A stretch of 64,000 nt of DNA. It comes from Alligator mississippiensis (Eukaryota; Chordata; Crocodylia; Alligatoridae). A program made the translations under genes and the position numbers. Each line of letters opens with the position of its first letter. Within the stretch, counting starts at the first letter, position 1. This document shows, in pieces, positions 43,920-55,407 of the stretch. Below the pieces are notes generated by a model, which searched no databases, was not told where the DNA came from, and saw only the letters and a list, made by a program, of their open reading frames with translations. The stretch covers positions 85,890,382-85,954,381 of the forward strand of contig NC_081824.1 in NCBI RefSeq assembly GCF_030867095.1. Direction: 5' to 3'.

Positions 43920-46900
43920 TGTTTTATCTTACCGTGTTTTCCTTGTACTGTCCTTTTAAGGACAAAGCCCTCATGTTTGGACTGCAGGGTTCAGTTGCTT
44001 TGTGGCAGTTTTGCAGCACTGGGACTCCACGTTCTTTGCCATGTGGAGCCAGAGGCATTCTTGGTTCCTCTCCCTCCCCAGATGTGAGGTACAAAAACTA
44101 TATTTGATTTAAAATGTTGGTGTTGTTGAAACTCAAGGTTCTGAGATCATTGCAACTGTAGTAATAAATAGAGAGAAGTGCAAAATGGAAGTGGACTTGG
44201 GTTCAGGAGTATCTCTCATACATTAAAACACATTCTTCCAGTTGTTTCGGCACCCTGTCCCCAAGTTATTGAAACCTGAGTGTCGCCTGTGTGACTACAA
44301 TGGACAGTGTGGAAACTTTGGGTAGCTGCAGTGTAGATGTCCAGTATGGATCTGTTAGACAGCATCTACCCTTCATTGTCACTAAGGATTCCCGCAAAAG
44401 TCTTCTGGGGAGAAATTGGTTCTCACCATTGGGAATCAGTGTTCAAAGCGTACACAGTCTCTGCACAGAAAGTCTGGAAAGGCTTGCAAGGGAGTTTCCC
44501 CACGTATTGTCTGAGGAATTAGGAATTTACTCTGGTCCACCTGTGATGTTCCAAATGGATCTTGTGATAGCCCTGATCTTAATGAAAGCTTGGAATGTAC
44601 CTTTCGCACTGCAGCTGAAAATTGATGCAGAATTAGATTGGCCTATCGTGCAAGGCCACACCAATTGTTCCTGTTTTAAAGCCTAACATCAGTGTTTACA
44701 TCTGTGGGGATTACAAGCGCACTGTTAATAAAGCACTTAAGCAGGATCTGCACCCAGTGCCTGCCATTAACCAGTTACTGTCTGTTCTTGCAGGAGGGAA
44801 AGTTTTTGCCAAACTTGACCTTGCTCAAGCCTATCAGCAATTGATAGTGGATGACAAGGATGCTAAGGCCCAAACAATAATTACACGCTGGGGAGCGTTC
44901 CGTGTCAAGCGCCTCCAATTTGCAACTTCTGTGGCACCAGGTATTTTCCAGCGATTTATGGAAAAAATGCTAGCAGGAATTCCCAGGGTTGTTCCACACT
45001 TTGATGATGCGTTAATCATGGGGCTGTCTAGAGAGAAACTCACTAAGAGACTCAGAGGAGTTTTACAGAGATTCGATAAAGCAGGTATCAGAGTAAAAAG
45101 AGAGATGTCAACTTGGACTTTCCAATATCAACTTTCCGGGATATCAAATGGATGCTTCTGGCATTCACCCAGTTGAAGGCAAGGTAAAAGCAATACATGA
45201 TGCCCCTACCTGACACCAAAATGCAGACAGGATCTTCAAGCATTCTTAGGACTTCTCAATTTTTATCACATCTTCTTAAGAGACAATCCCACCATAGCAG
45301 AGCATCTTCATCGCTTATGGGATAAAGGAGCTCAGTGGAAGAGAACTTGCCAGCACAATGAAGCCTTCTAGCACATCAAGAAATTACTGATATCAGACTC
45401 TGTCCTTGTTCACTAGGATGAGCAGAAGCCACTGTCCATTACTTGTGATGCCTTGCTGTTTGGTTTTGGCGCTGTCCTCAGTCACACATTGCTTGATGGC
45501 ACAGACACACCTGTTTCTTTTTACTCTAGAACAGTGACTTCAACCAAGAGGAACTATGCACAGATTGATAAAGAAGCATTGGCAATCATTGAAGGAGTTA
45601 AAAATTTCACATTTACATTTATGGCCTCAAATTTGAAATCCGAACAGACCACAAACCCCTTCTTGGAATTTTTACTATGGACAAACCAACTTCTCCTATT
45701 TTGTCTGCCTGCATACAATGCTGGAGCACCATGCTAAATGCATATGGCTATACACTCATGTACAAATCTGGGAAAACGATTGCAAATGCTGATGCATTGA
45801 GCCACCTACCACTACAAATACCTGATTGTACTACTCCTCCACCAACGGAAGTCCTCATGCTGGAATCCATGCCAGAAGCCCCTCATCAGGTTGCTCAGAT
45901 AGCAAGGATGACTGCAAAAGACCCTATCCTTGCCTTTGTTCTCAACTGGATGTGGAGGGGCTGGCCTGCAGACAAATTGACTGAGGAATTCAGGCCATTT
46001 TCATAACATCAGCATGAGCTGTCTGCCCACAAGGGTTGCCTCTTGTGGGAAAATCATGTCGTAATTGCAGAAGCAGGACACCAAATCATACTGACAACAT
46101 TGCATGCAGCACACCCAGGCATTGTGAGGATGAAAGCAGTGGCTAGAAGTTATGAATGGTGGCCAGGTATGGACAATGACATAGAACGGGTTGTGAGGGA
46201 GTGCAGCACTTGTCAAGCAACCCATCATAATCCACCGAAGGCACCAGTATTCCCTTGGGAATTGACAAAGGAACACTGGTCATGCATCCACATTGATTTT
46301 TCTGGCCCTTTTCAAGGTAAGAACTTTTTAATTGTTGTTGACTAGTACTCAAAATGGCTTGAAGTTATTACTGTCTCAACTCTTACATCAACTGCCACTA
46401 TAACAGCTCTCTGTCAGCTGTTTGCAACCCATGGGGTGTCTGACACTATCATTTCTGATAATGGCAGTGCATTCACCTCATCAGGGTTCCAAGATTTTGC
46501 CAGCCACAACCTCATTCAAACTGTTGCCATTGCACCTCTCAGGCCACAGGCTGATGGGAAGCTGAGCAAATGGTGCAGACCACACAAGATGCATTGAAAA
46601 GGATCATTGTAGGAGACTGGCCTACCAGATTGGCCAGATTTTTGTTTGCTCAACATGTAATTCCTTGCCCTACAACAGGGTCCAGCCCATCAGAGCTTCT
46701 TATGGGCCATCGTCTCAAGACATGCCTTAACCGTGTTAACCCAGACCTTGTGAGAGACATGCAGTTTCAGAAAGAAAAGGAGTTGGACTCCACATTGGCA
46801 TCTGGTACCTTACGTTTTTTCATTCCACAAGAGACTGTGTTTGCTCGGAACTATGGGACAGGCCCACAGTGGTTTCAATCTAAAATTGTAAGCGCCACAG

Positions 46901-47573
46901 GACCCATATCATATATAGTCCAGACTGATGATGGATAAGTTTGGAGATGTCATGTGGACCATCTACGTGGGCATTCTCCTACTGATAACCCTTCACCTGA
47001 GCAATTCCCAAGCACCAATCCACCACTGATAGACATGGATTCACTGGGGAAGTGCCTACCTGTTTCCACCAGTGCAAACCCTTTGCCATCATCACCAGAA
47101 GAAAGCATCACTGTTGAGTCTCCAGATAGGCTGACAGGGCTATCATCTGCTGAACCCCTCCCTGAGTCCGGTTCTATGGGAAGACCACAGCGGAAGTGGA
47201 GTCCTCTCAAATGGTTGGCCGACTATTCTGTCTAGGGGGAAGGGGTGTTGTATCTTATTGTGTTTTCCTTGTACTGTCCCTTTAAGACCAAAGCCCTCAT
47301 GTTTGGCACTGCAGGGTTCGGTTGCTTTGTGGCAGTTTTGAAGCACTGGCACTCCATGTTCTCTGCCATGAAGAGTCAAAGGCAATCTTTGTTCCTCTCC
47401 CTCCGCAAGACTGGACTGGGTTAAGTCAGAGGCAGAGCAGGCATAAGATCAGCATACATCTACTGATGCAACTGTTAAGATCCACCCTGGATATGATTCT
47501 AGAGAGTTATAATAATAAATGACTGTTAGTTCAACACAGGAGTGTCCAGAGTATTGTTGCTGAACTCACAACA
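43920..47573 (+). mobile_element. Ty3/gypsy LTR retrotransposon, broken fossil
   Basis: LTR-type sequence is seen at the left from 43920 (recognisable to about 44085) and at the right at 47246-47573. The right copy starts TGTTGTATCTTA after a purine tract and ends CTCACAACA. The shared LTR stretch differs at roughly 12% of sites by eye, which suggests an insertion tens of millions of years old if the host evolves slowly. Between them, in pol order, are a protease-like region (about 44190-44470), reverse transcriptase (about 44690-45200), RNase H (about 45430-45800) and an integrase with its zinc-binding part (about 46000-46900). No gag was recognised. The copy is broken, with several breaks. 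It lies outside the coding exons of MCHR2. Confidence 0.9.
47246..47573 (+). repeat. Right-hand LTR of the Ty3/gypsy fossil
   Basis: This 328-bp LTR has TG/CA ends (TGTTGT ... ACAACA). AATAAATGACTG near 47514 contains a polyadenylation signal close to its end. The matching left-hand sequence begins at 43920. Confidence 0.8.
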
Positions 47574-49750
47574 TATCAACTGTGTAGTGACCGAAGCTCA
47601 TTGTAATGTGTAGTTGATTAGTTGTGTGGGACACTGAGTTTGGGATATGCATTGGGTTATTGTTCCATTGGGTGTCTTTTATTGTGTTGTGGCTCAGGTA
47701 TTATGGAAATATTGCATCGGATAGTTGTTGCATGGATTTTGTTGTGTAATACAGCTTATATTGCTCAACCTACATATGTTATATTGTGTAGCTACTGTTC
47801 CTAACTCTGAGTGGGGTCAGGCAGTAAATCAATGCTCAGGGAAATTAACTTAAATTAATGCCCCGAACCTGACTACCTGTGGGTCATAGAGGATTAATGA
47901 CCCTCTGGATTAATTAGTTAATTGGCATCCCCACGGGTGGTCCTTCAGTATCCAGTAGCATATTTATAACCAAGTTGATGTTTTTGTACAGGATGATAAG
48001 TAACCATCTTTTCTAAAAATTAGTTGAGATTTGTCTAAAAGTGTTCGTATAGGCATATAAGAGCTGTTGATATGTACTATTTTAGTCATACAGGCCTGAA
48101 TACTATCAGAAAGTATATCATTATTGAATATCTATATCTATATCTATATCTATGTATAGATATATATAATTAACTCCAGAAAAAAGGACTATTTCACTTT
48201 AACATGAAACAAGATTAAGTGTCATGCTATTTTGAGAGCATTGAGCAAAAAATGTTGACTGGATGTGATTAATAGATGGCTTGTAGTGTCTATTGTGATC
48301 TGCAGCCCGATGCCAACAGCTGGTGCCAAAAAATGATGTATTGCAAAATTCACCTTAATGCATCATCATACTCGTGGTGTTTCTCTTTTTGTCACTTTAC
48401 CCACATGACACAAGTGATTTACTTTGCCCTGTGCGTTGTCCAGGCATCACACCAGGTTAAGGGTTAATTTGGGTCTAGGGGTAAACTAAGTCAGGAAGCC
48501 AAAGGATCAGGCGGAGCATGGAGTCTGGGGACAAGCCAAGTCAAGAAGCTGGGAGGTCCAGGAGAGGACAGGCAGAGGCAAAAGTCACCAGGAACAGCAA
48601 GACAGTCTGGCTAGTGGTTGAGCCCTATTGCCCAGAAATTACATTTTCCAGGACAGGGGTTTTTTGGGAGGGAGTGAAGGTCAACTGACCCTGGTCAGCC
48701 ACTCCAATGGCATGGAGTGGGCAGATGGCTAGACCTGGATGGAGGATCTGGCCAGCTTTGCTCAGCCTGAATAGTCAGTTGAAGAGGTAGCAGACTGGGC
48801 GAGTCCTAATCCGGGCAGACTGAGGCCATGGCCTGACCCCAGGGCTTGTAAAGAATCCTGACTCATTTTCCATTTTTGTAACAAAATTTGCATTTCAGGA
48901 ACACTTGGACTTCCTCGCAAATTTTTGGGTTGTCCTGGAAACTTCAGAATTTCAGCTTTAGCACAGGGGCCAGAATGCAATAGATAATCTGGCCTTGAAT
49001 GTATTAGAAAAAGAAATCATAACAAATGCACAATGTTAAATATGTCTCTTATCATGTATGTGGATCATACAGTACTTGGAACAGGGACTATCACATTATT
49101 GTGTGTGTGCCATGCCTTGAACAATGTAGTCCATTGTTGAATAGGGTCTCCAGGTGCTAATGCAGTTAAAAATAAGCTTATACATTGAAAAATATTTTGT
49201 GTGGACTGAAGGAAAAAAACACAGCCTTCAGGATATGTCAATTTTCTCTAAAGGATTTAGATGAGCTTGGATTCATCATTAGGAGGTTACCTTTTAGCTG
49301 TAGGAGGCATTGACACATGAATTGCTCATACCATACTGCACAAATGCACACTGAATACCTAATTAAAATTTAGCTTCCTAAGATAAGACAAAATCTGTTT
49401 TACTGAAATTTAAAATTCCTTTATGCATGTGGGAGTAAATTACCCTTTTACAAGATTTTAGTTTTTAAAGGGGAAGTATTTCACCACTATTCACTGACAT
49501 ACAGAAAACAGTAGCTGGGTTCCACTAACAGTGTACAAAATATAGGAAAGGCACTATTAAAATTCATAGGTATAACTTTCTTGCAAATCTCAGGAAGCAT
49601 ATGCTACCAGTTGTACCAAATAATCACAATGAAAGTCAGAAATGTAATTATAAAGCTAATATAAAAATGATTTTAAAATATTCTCTTGCAGACTTAATTA
49701 CATAAAATGCTTCCTTTCATAGATGTCTTGTTTCTATTATATAAATAAGA
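47574..49750. other. Flank, no gene; one microsatellite
   Basis: A (TATCTA)n-type tract occupies about 48127-48170. The 48440-48850 part is GC-richer, with AAGCCAAGTCAAGAAGCTGG wording that looks repeat-derived. I could assign nothing else. Confidence 0.4.
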
Positions 49751-49758
49751 TATGGTAG

Positions 49759-49851
49759 AATATTACTTACCTACTATTCCCACATTCATACAGGTAATAG
49801 TGAAAGGCACTATTACCTGTATGAATGTGGGAATAGTAGGTAAGTAATATT
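49759..49851. repeat. Perfect palindrome: 44-bp arms, 5-bp spacer
   Basis: The left arm 49759-49802 begins AATATTACTTACCTACTATT and the right arm 49808-49851 is its exact reverse complement. The spacer is AAAGG. Complementarity stops sharply at both ends. It would form a 44-bp hairpin if transcribed on either strand. It may be a very young inverted duplication, a small MITE or a hairpin RNA locus. Confidence 0.95.
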
Positions 49852-49929
49852 GTTATATTAAAGTAAATGCCTTTAATTAAAAAATATCAAACCACATTAC
49901 AAACATTTAAATATGTTTCAGAATAAAAC

Positions 49930-50757
49930 CAGGAGACAGTGCTCACCAGCTGCTGCTGGGTGGAGGGCGACCCCTGCTGCCCCCCATGCTGCATGGGGGG
50001 CTCTGCATGAGCCCCCTGACCCCCCCCATTGCTCCTCCAGCCCCGCCCCGCCAGCTCTGGCCCTTTAAGGAAAAAAAAAGCCGAGGAAAACCCCCAGACT
50101 CACCACTCCTGCTGGCAGGGGGCGATCTCCCGCTGCCCCCATTGCTGTGCACCATGTGGGGAGCTCAGCACAAGCCCCTGAAGCCCCAAGGCCACTGAAG
50201 GAGCGATGAGTCCTGGGGCTTTTCTCAGCTTTTTGTTTTCTTAAAGGACTGGAGCCCTGGTGGGTGGGGCACCTGTGGGGGGAGCAAGGGGGGGGGTAAG
50301 GGGGCTCATGCAGAGCCCCCCATGCAGTGTGGGGGGCAGAAGGGGTTGTCCACCCACCTGGCAACACCTGGTGAGCACCAGGGCTTTTTTTTTAAATACT
50401 GGGAACTGGGGTGGGCAGAGGCAGCCATGGAGGGGCTGGTGCAGCGGACAGGGTTCGGGGGGGCTGGGGGAGCAGGGTCAGGGGGCTGTCAGGGGTCCCC
50501 CCATGGTCCTCTCCCCCCTCCCCCAGCACCCCCTTCGCTGCCCCTAGTACTTACCAGCTCGGAGTCAGCTGCAGCTCCCTCCTGCAGCCACCAGGGAGTG
50601 CCCGAATCATCAAAGCTCTCTGAATCGTTGCCGAAGATTTGGAGAGCTTTGAATCAATTTGGACCTTTTAATTGGTCCCCTGATTTGATTCAGATTCAGA
50701 GAATTGGGCTGAATCTCCGAATTGAATCATCACCTGAAGCTTCACATAGCCCTACCC
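49930..50757 (-). repeat. GATTCGG-type interspersed repeat, copy B
   Basis: Read on the minus strand from 50757 (GGGTAGGGCTATGTGAAGCT) it matches 12391 onwards for over 200 bp, including GAATCTGAATCAAATCA and GAGCTGGTAAGTACTAG. The GC-rich interior (GCATGGGGGGCTCTGCATGA and its inverse) is shared. Its orientation is the same as MCHR2 transcription. It abuts a CR1 on the right. Confidence 0.65.
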
Positions 50758-51098
50758 TTTAGATATTGGATTTTCCTATCAATTTCCCCTCAATTTTCTC
50801 TTCATCAGACTAAATAACCCTAGTTCTTTCAGTCTTTCCTCATAAGGCATGCTTTCCAGGCCTCTAATTGTTTTTGTTGCTCTCAGCTGGACTCTTTCCA
50901 ACCTGCCCACATCTTTCTTGAAGTGCTGGACCTAAACCTGGACACAATACTCCAGGTGAGGCCTCACCAGCGATGAATAGAAGAGAAAAATCATTTCCCT
51001 TGATTTGCTAGTGACTCTCCTGTTAATACAACCCCCTATACTGTTGGCCTTTTTCAGAAGAGCACACTGTTAGCTCATAATCAGCATATTCTCTAATG

Positions 51099-51607
51099 CA
51101 GGGGTGCTCAAACCCCTAGCCTGTGTTGACGTGTTATCTGGCCCATGGGGCTCCACATTGGTCTGGAAATTTGGCGGTGAGACAGTAGTTCCACTGCTCC
51201 CCTGATGGCAAATTTCCAAACCTAAGAAGAGCCCCAGGCTCTGTGTACTGTATCAGTCACCCAATCCCAAGCTGCAGGCCTGTGTAGGGGCAGTGTTGGA
51301 GGGCCATGAAGGGACAGAGTCCAGTGATTCTGGACTCAGAATCAGCCTCTGGGGGCAAGAGGGGTGGCACTAAGGCTCATGGACCAGGCCAGTACCAGCT
51401 CTCCAAGCTACTACCAGCTCCCAATCCCATAGCATGGGGGTGGGAGGAGATGGTGCCAGGCCCCACAAATCCAATCCCAGTACAAGGAACAGGAAAGGGT
51501 TGATGCTGGGTCCTAGAACCTGATCCTGGCATGCAGGTCTCCATCTCACTTACAGACTATCCCTTTTCCATTCACCTGGCCCGCAGGGCCAAAAGGTTGA
51601 GCTTCTG
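51099..51607. mobile_element. hAT-like element inserted in CR1
   Basis: It begins CAGGGGTGCTCAAACCCC and ends GGTTGAGCTTCTG, an inverted pair. CCCATGGGGCTCCACATTGG at the left and GGCCCGCAGGGCC at the right are typical of this group. CR1 text resumes after it. The target duplication is not convincing. Confidence 0.6.
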
Positions 51608-51783
51608 GTAGACTGAAGGTCTATTGTAACCCCCAGGTACTTCTCTTTGGTACTGCATCCTAGCCAGTCATTCCCCAGTCTGTACTTGTGCATGCAATAT
51701 TGCATTCCAAGTGTAGAACTTTGTACATGTCTTTGTTGAATTTCATCTGGTTAATTGTGAATCATTTTCCCAATCTATCTAAG

Positions 51784-52772
51784 TGTACTGGGGCCTCTAC
51801 CCCATCACTGAAGGAGGGAGGGAGCCTGGAGGGACTAATAGTAGCAGAAAGTCCTCTAATAAAATGGCTGCCCACCCCAACTCTGGGTCATAAGTAGTTG
51901 GTCAGGTGACTCAGAAAGATGTTTAAAGGCTGTATAAAATAGAACTGTGACTGAGGCTAGGAGAGAGGGGAGCTTGACTTGCCAAGGAGGAAGGGCTCCA
52001 GATTGTGGGGATCTTCAAGAAAGCCTCTGCATCACCAAATAATTAATCAAAGCATGTTTATCTTATGTTGTAGCTCCTTACCATGGTGTGATATTGACCC
52101 AGAGTTGGGGGAGCGGGGGGGAACTTTTTGTTTGGAAGTAGAGGCTTATGTTATTTTTTACATTGAAGTTTGAACTGGAGAACTGCATTGTGGCTGCAGT
52201 GAGAGGAGGTGGCCACTGAGAAGGATTCCTGGGGCACCCAGGGTCCTAAACCCTTCAAAGCAAGCAGCATGAGTGAGCTAAGGCCAAGAGGGCAAAGGCC
52301 CAGTTATAAGCCCTGAGAAGCTTGGAGGCCACAATCAGCTCCTAGGGGGAGTGCTGCTATCAGCTGAAGGATGGTAGCATGTAGTAGAAAAGATTGAGGG
52401 CATGAGCCCACCAAGGGAGAACCTGGGGCCCAGAGCCCACCAATGGTGAGACCAGGGTGCAGAGCCTGCCAAGGGTGAGACCGGGGCCTGCGGCCCAGGA
52501 ACCTAGGGTCCTGGGACAGTGGACTTCAGATGGGGCGAACAAGATAGAGTAAAGTTGTTCAAAGCCAGGGGGAATTCAACCAAGACAAGGATCTAGGACC
52601 TGAAGCACAGCCCCCTGACCTCTAGGGTCAGCCTCCCTGTCCAATTATAACATCAAGGCATGGCAGGAAAGACAACAGGGTGGGACCCTGAAAGGCCAGA
52701 GGGGGTGAGCAAGGCGGGATCCAAGCAACATCTAGAGGGAGATTTGGCTGCCCTAGGGCATAGCCCATTACA
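51784..52772 (+). mobile_element. Candidate solo LTR inside CR1 (fossil)
   Basis: A roughly 990-bp block interrupts the CR1 between its TCCCAATCTATCTAAG and CATTCTGGATCC parts. It starts TGTACTGGGGCC and ends AGCCCATTACA, with a TATA-like GTATAAAATAG at about 51935. The flanks do not show a good duplication. The LTR nature is inferred from ends, length and the promoter-like word. Confidence 0.4.
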
Positions 52773-53981
52773 CCAGCTCATTCTGGATCCTAACCCTGCC
52801 CTCTGGAGTGCTTGCAACTCCATCCAACTTGGTGTCATTTGCACATTTTTAAAGTGTGCACTCAATTTCATCCTCCAAATAATTAATAAAGATATAAAAC
52901 AATGTTGGAGTGAGGACAGATACTTGGGGAACCCCACTGGATATCTCCTCCCAGCTGGACATTGAGCCAGCCATTGATGACTACTTGTTGTTGTTGCATG
53001 ATGATGCAACCCATTATGTATCCACCTTACAATACTTTCATCTAGTCTGTATTTCCTTAGCTTATTAATGAGAATTTTGTGGGAATCAGTGTCAAAAGCC
53101 TTGCTAAAGTCAAGGTATATCACATTCACTATGCTCCCTCATCCACAGATCCTGTCTCTTTATCACAGAAGGCAATCGGATCGGTCAGGCATGACTTCCT
53201 CTTGGTGAATCCATGCTGGGGCTAGAGTAAAGTTCCAATCACCTTGTTCTCCTCTCTTCATAATAGATTCCTTGAGGACCTGCACTGTGACATTTTCAGG
53301 TATCCAGAGGTCAGGCTGATTGGTTTGTAAATCCCCGGTCTTCCTTCTTCCCTTTCATCAAGATGGGCACTATTTTTGCCTTTTTCCAGTTATCCAGGAC
53401 CTCATTCCTACCTCTAGGAGTTCTCAAAAGGATGGCTAATGGCTCTGAAATTACCTCAGCTAGTTCCGTCAGTATGCTGGGGTGCAACCCATCCAGCCCT
53501 GTTGACTAAAGCATCTAGATTCTCTAAGTATTCCCTAACCTGTTGCACCATTTATTTAGGCTGTTTGACTCCTCCACTATTGTTGCTTCTAACTGAGGTC
53601 ATCATCTATCAGTTGACTCTATTTGGAAGACTGAAGTAAAAAGGCATTAAATACTTCATCTTTCTCTGAATCATCCATAACTAGATTCTATACAGTTCCT
53701 TTGGTCTTCCTCTTCCTTTTGGCATACTTGTAGAAACCCTTTTCATTGCCTTTCATGTCTGTTGCCAGCTCCTTCTCAAATTATGCCTTGGCCTTCATAA
53801 TTTGTCCAAGATTACAAGTCAAGTCATTGACAATATGTGAATATAATCCAGTGAGTCTTCCATTCACAAGAATTTACCCTTACAAAAGGTACATTACTAA
53901 AATGTTTATAAAATATATTAGAAGCATAAGTGCTGCCAATGTTAGTGAACTTATAGTTTATATGATATTCAGGAAAAAGTA

Positions 53982-54825
53982 TGTAGGAGGGTGGCTGTAT
54001 CCTTCCTGGTTCCCCTGAGAACCTGCCTGCCACAACTTTGATTGAAAGGAAAAGATGTTCAGGGTTTATCCCTGAGGGTGGGAACACACCACAGACCACC
54101 CAGCTGGTTAACTTCCTGGGGGTGCTAACTTTATTGGTATCAGTGTTACATTGTTTCCTCCCTGCTAAATGCCTTATTAGCAGAGGGAACAGTGTGGTCA
54201 TTCTAATTAACACCTAAGCCAGCGAGTCTCCCGGCTGCTTTAGTCAATTTTGACTTGCACGGCATTCTCACCATCAATTACCGCATTGATGGAGGCATGT
54301 ATTGGCTGTCTCAGTCGGCTTTCTGGTGGAGAGGCATTTCTGCCATGATCCCTCTGGTCCTGCTGCATGTCCTGGCTGCCTGGTGGGGCGAATGGCTTTG
54401 CAAGGCTCTCCCCTCTGTGCACTGCCCCAGGGTCCTCTGCCTCAGTGTTTCTCTTCCTGCTCAGCTCTGCAGGGTCCCCTAGATTCTCCCTTAGTTACCC
54501 ATGCTGTCTATGGGCCTCGGGTTTTCTACCCCCGCTCCTTACCAGGGAACAGCGCCTATTCCTGTCACTGGTCCCCGACTCCCCTCGGGGTCTTGTGCCT
54601 CCTCCTCTTCCTTTCTCTCCTCTTCTGTGGTCTCCTCCTTCTCCTCCGGTGCCCGAGGGCAAAGTACGGTCCCTAGCAGCTGAGCTTATGTAGGTGGTGG
54701 TGGGTTTAATTACCCTGATCTTCTGTAGGTGTGCGAAGTCCCTACACCTGTGTAGCATGCTCCCCATGGTTTCTTGAATCTGACGCTATCCTAGTAATGG
54801 GGCTTCTGCCCAAGCCCGTGTTACA
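53982..54825 (-). mobile_element. Solo LTR with 5-bp duplication (fossil)
   Basis: An 844-bp block with TGTAGG...GTTACA ends is flanked on both sides by exactly AAGTA (53977-53981 and 54826-54830). On the minus strand it reads TGTAACACGGGC ... CCTCCTACA and contains AATAAA (plus-strand TTTATT, 54130-54135), so minus is the likely orientation. There is no internal region, so this is a solo LTR of an endogenous retrovirus or related element. Open frames inside are not genes. Confidence 0.75.
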
Positions 54826-54987
54826 AAGTATAATTTGGGGGGGGGACTGGAGTGTTGGGGGGTTGTTTTGTTTTCCTTTGAAGTACAGTTCTTGGTTGAG
54901 GGACCAGTACTGATAGCATTCGATATGAAGAATATCTTTTGACTAAAAGTGGAATTTTCTGTCTAGTTCTTAACTCATATTAAAATA

Positions 54988-55018
<31 letters not shown>

Positions 55019-55040
55019 GCGCACGCACGTGCGTGCACGT
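54988..55040. repeat. (GT)n microsatellite with GTGCGC/GCACGT extension
   Basis: A pure GT run of about 25 bases is followed by an alternating purine-pyrimidine tract (GCGTGTGCGCACGCACGTGC). Such alternation over more than 50 bp is the kind of sequence known to adopt Z-DNA. Confidence 0.95.
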
Positions 55041-55407
55041 GAGGGGGAGGTAGTTTGTGTCAGTGTGCTGCCAAATCAGATTGGTGAGTGACATAGCAAG
55101 AAGGAAATTATACTTCTGTTTGTTTGGAAATACTTGGATGTACTACAATTACACTTAACACTGATGATTATAAGCTCTTACAGGAGGTAGTAGAAAAATT
55201 GTTTGTGTCTTCAATAGCATTAAAACCTTTATAAGTATCAACCGAAGCATGTAAAAACACATCATATTTTCAGTAACGATCTTTTTTCTATATTTGAGAC
55301 ATACTGATTAAAAGGTGTTGCCTTAGAAATTAGATTTTTCTTTTATAAAACGAGGTGATTCCATAAAATTCAAACTGATTACTCATAGCATAGCTATAAA
55401 TGGCTAA

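Larger units (their letters stand above)
50758..53820 (-). mobile_element. CR1 LINE, 3' half, twice interrupted
   Basis: From left to right this is reverse-oriented CR1: the 3' part (CTTTCAGTCTTTCCTCATAA near 50838), TGGACACAATACTCCAGGTG, then the RT region. On the minus strand near 53129-53010 one reads NVIYLDFSKAFDTDSHKILI. Further upstream RT and pre-RT text (GATGGGCACTATTTTTGCCT) runs to about 53820. Two later elements, at 51099-51607 and about 51784-52772, split it. Frames are broken, so it is inactive. Confidence 0.85.

Noticed and set aside
54302-54767. Ser/Pro/Leu-rich frames of 90-124 residues
   Set aside because: They lie inside the solo LTR at 53982-54825 and have no conserved domain.
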